DNA of 16,174 bases from Oscillospiraceae bacterium (lineage in GTDB: Bacteria; Bacillota; Clostridia; Oscillospirales; Oscillospiraceae): contig CACXCV010000218.1 of NCBI GenBank assembly GCA_902766215.1, forward strand, positions 1-16,174, given 5' to 3'. The notes beneath the pieces are model-generated. The model saw only the letters and a program-made list of their open reading frames with translations. It searched no databases and was not told the origin of the DNA. The translations under genes were made by a program, and so were the position numbers. This document shows positions 13,971 to 16,174 of the stretch, one piece after another. Positions within the stretch are counted from its first letter, which is position 1; each line of letters starts with the position of its first letter.

Positions 13971-16174
13971 AGATATCTGCCGGTTATGCTGTTCCGGTTG
14001 GTTTGAATCTCCTGCGGGGTTCCGCTGGCGACGATCCAGCCGCCGGCATCCCCGCCGCCGGGGCCCATGTCGATCACAAAGTCTGCGTTGCGGATGACGT
14101 CCAGATCATGCTCAATCACGATCACGGTTGCACCATTGTCAGTAAGTGACTGAAACACGCCCAGCAGAACCCGTACATCCAACGGGTGCAGGCCGATGGA
14201 CGGTTCGTCAAACACGAAAACGGAATCCTCTTGTGTCCTGCCGATCTCACTGGCCAGTTTGAGCCGCTGTGCTTCGCCGCCGGATAAACTGGGCGTTTCC
14301 TCGCCCAGTGTCAGATAGCCGAGACCGAGCTGTTTCAGAATATTCAGCCGCTGGCTGACGGTTTTACAATCACAGCAAAAGTCGATCGCGGAGTTTACAT
14401 CCATGTCCATCAATTCCGGCAAAGAAGCGCATTTGCCCGCCTTATTCGTGAGCGTTGCATCATAGGCTGCCCTTGCATAGCGGGAACCACGGCAGTCCGG
14501 GCAGGGAATGTTCACATCCGGCAGGAACTGCACATCCAGACTGACTACACCGGTGCCGTCGCAGCCGGGGCAGCGAAGTGAGCCGGTGTTATAGGAAAAG
14601 TCGCTTGCCTTATACCCTTTTTCCTTCGCGTCGGCAGATTTTGCATACAGCTTTCGCAGCTCGTCGTGAACGCCTGCATAGGTGGCAACGGTCGAGCGGA
14701 CATTGATCCCGATGGGCGTGGCGTCAATGAGCTTGATGTGCTGGATGCCCTCTGCCCGGACAGACCGAATATGCTCCGGCAGGGCGCTGCCGCTGCTGTT
14801 TGCATCCAGCGCCGGGACAAGACTTTCCAGCACCATCGTGGTCTTGCCGGAGCCGGACACGCCGGTGACGACAGTGAGCCGCCCTTTCGGAATGTCCACC
14901 TCTAACGGCTTGACTGTATGAATGGAATTAGTAGAAAGATGAATGGCGCCGTTTGCAAACAGTTCTTCCTTTGCGGCGCAAGTACGCAGCTTTGTTTCGG
15001 CTGTGCCGGAGAGGAACGGCCCAATTTGCGAAGCCGGGTTTTCCTCAATGGAGGAAATCGTTCCCTGTGCGATCACATGGCCGCCTTTTGCGCCCGCTTC
15101 CGGCCCCATTTCTACGATCCAGTCGGCTTCTTTCAAAATCTGCGTGTCGTGATCCACCAGAATGACAGAGTTGCCGTCGGCCACCAGATCGTGCATGACC
15201 CCGGTCAGCCCCACGATGTTGGACGGGTGCAGACCGATGGATGGCTCGTCCAGCACATAGAGGACGCCGGTGGTGCGGTTGCGGACAGCGCGGGCCAACT
15301 GCATCCGCTGCCGCTCACCGGTGGAGAGCGTGGACGCAGAACGGTCTAAGGTCAGGTAGCCCAGTCCCAAATCCATCAGCCGCTTAGCGGTGCGGAGAAA
15401 AGCGTCGCAGATGCTCTCTGCCATCGGGCGCATTTCTTCCGGCAGGCTGCCGGGAACGCCCTGTACCCAAGAAACCAGTTCGGATAGCGTCATGGCGCAG
15501 GCTTCATCCAACGAAATGCCCCGCAGCTTCGGCGCACGAGCGGCGGTGGACAGGCGCGTACCATGGCAATCCGGGCAAATATCTTCCTTTAAAAACTTTT
15601 CTACCCGCTTCATGCCCTTTTCGTCCTTGACTTTGGCAAGGGCGTTTTCCACGGTGTAGACGGCGTTGAAATAGGTAAAATCCAGCGCTCCGGCTTGATT
15701 TGAGTTTTTGTTATGGTAGAAGATGTGCTTTTTCTCGGCAGGACCGTGATAGACAATCTCCTTTTCCTGTTCAGTCAGATCGCGGAACGGCACATCCGTC
15801 CGCACGCCCATGGCGCGGCAGATGTCCGTCATCAGTGACCACATCAGGCTGTTCCATGGGGCAACCGCGCCGCCGTCGATGGTCAGCGAATCGTCTGGCA
15901 CCAGCGTGTCGAGATCAACGGTACGGACAATGCCCGTGCCGCCGCATTTTTGACAGGCGCCCTGCGAGTTGAACGCCAGCTCCTCGGCAGACGGCGCATA
16001 AAAATGCACGCCGCACGCCGGGCAGATCAGCTCTTTCCCGGCAGCGACCAGCAGCGACGGCGCCAGATAATGCCCGTTGGGGCAGCAGTGGTTTGCAAGG
16101 CGTGAATACATCAGCCGCAGACTGTTTAACAGCTCTGTTCCCGTGCCGAAGGTGCTGCGGATACCCGGCACGCC
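13967..16174 (-). CDS. UvrA-like ABC ATPase lacking the UvrB-binding region (UvrA2-type), 5' end outside window
   Basis: This is a partial gene of 735 visible residues whose start lies beyond 16174. UvrA proteins are tandem ABC ATPases that sense DNA lesions. The visible part begins at IRSTFGTGTELLNSLRL, equivalent to the RSTxGTxTEIxDYLRLL segment after the first Walker A. Zinc-module cysteines follow: CPACG and CQKCGGTG, then CPDCHGTR. The first nucleotide-binding domain has signature LSTGERQRMQLA (about 15300-15340) and Walker B LYVLDEPSIGLHP. The second has Walker A GVSGSGKT (about 14840-14860), CPGCDGTG and CPDCRG, signature LSGGEAQRL and Walker B VFVFDEPSIGLHP. The long UvrB-binding insertion between the first two zinc segments is reduced to about 20 residues. 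UvrA2-type proteins of this kind are linked to drug tolerance rather than classical repair. Confidence 0.9.
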   Translation of the reverse strand, partial: GVPGIRSTFGTGTELLNSLRLMYSRLANHCCPNGHYLAPSLLVAAGKELICPACGVHFYAPSAEELAFNSQGACQKCGGTGIVRTVDLDTLVPDDSLTIDGGAVAPWNSLMWSLMTDICRAMGVRTDVPFRDLTEQEKEIVYHGPAEKKHIFYHNKNSNQAGALDFTYFNAVYTVENALAKVKDEKGMKRVEKFLKEDICPDCHGTRLSTAARAPKLRGISLDEACAMTLSELVSWVQGVPGSLPEEMRPMAESICDAFLRTAKRLMDLGLGYLTLDRSASTLSTGERQRMQLARAVRNRTTGVLYVLDEPSIGLHPSNIVGLTGVMHDLVADGNSVILVDHDTQILKEADWIVEMGPEAGAKGGHVIAQGTISSIEENPASQIGPFLSGTAETKLRTCAAKEELFANGAIHLSTNSIHTVKPLEVDIPKGRLTVVTGVSGSGKTTMVLESLVPALDANSSGSALPEHIRSVRAEGIQHIKLIDATPIGINVRSTVATYAGVHDELRKLYAKSADAKEKGYKASDFSYNTGSLRCPGCDGTGVVSLDVQFLPDVNIPCPDCRGSRYARAAYDATLTNKAGKCASLPELMDMDVNSAIDFCCDCKTVSQRLNILKQLGLGYLTLGEETPSLSGGEAQRLKLASEIGRTQEDSVFVFDEPSIGLHPLDVRVLLGVFQSLTDNGATVIVIEHDLDVIRNADFVIDMGPGGGDAGGWIVASGTPQEIQTNRNSITGRYL

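Overview
The window looks like chromosome from a GC-rich, endospore-forming Clostridia bacterium, most like an Oscillospiraceae-type gut Firmicute. The evidence is two sporulation genes (spoIID, spoIIID), a class III fructose-1,6-bisphosphatase (a Firmicutes-type enzyme), strong AGGAGG ribosome binding sites and sigma-A-type promoters. No rRNA, tRNA, CRISPR array or insertion sequence was seen.

Layout. Positions 1-2126 (+ strand) hold a likely three-gene unit: the manganese exporter mntP, a short-chain reductase that may belong to the EF-P-modifying YmfI group, and a YjjG-type HAD nucleotidase. A 16-bp-stem hairpin closes the unit. Positions 2146-9778 (- strand) read right to left as citrate synthase, a small P-loop ATPase of unknown role, dapA, class III fbp, asnB and a histidine phosphatase. 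Good sigma-A promoters precede citrate synthase, the P-loop gene, dapA and the phosphatase. None is evident before fbp or asnB, so these two may depend on read-through from dapA. The asnB ribosome binding site lies inside a long hairpin. Together these genes cover entry to the TCA cycle, gluconeogenesis, and lysine/diaminopimelate and asparagine synthesis.

Positions 9969-12485 form a sporulation segment. spoIID and spoIIID are on the + strand, with a class C beta-lactamase-like serine hydrolase on the opposite strand between them. In Bacillus and many clostridia the gene between them is spoIIQ. spoIIID has a good sigma-E-like promoter and probably a TTG start.

Positions 12486-16174 look accessory. 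A gene-poor 302-bp stretch leads to a DUF1848 family gene with a radical-SAM-like cysteine cluster and clearly lower GC than the core genes. A 52-codon ORF overlaps its stop by ATGA and ends inside a 40-bp perfect palindrome. Convergent to these is a UvrA-like ABC protein, cut by the window edge, that lacks most of the usual UvrB-binding region. This segment is the best candidate for something little described, but nothing in the window shows that its genes work together.
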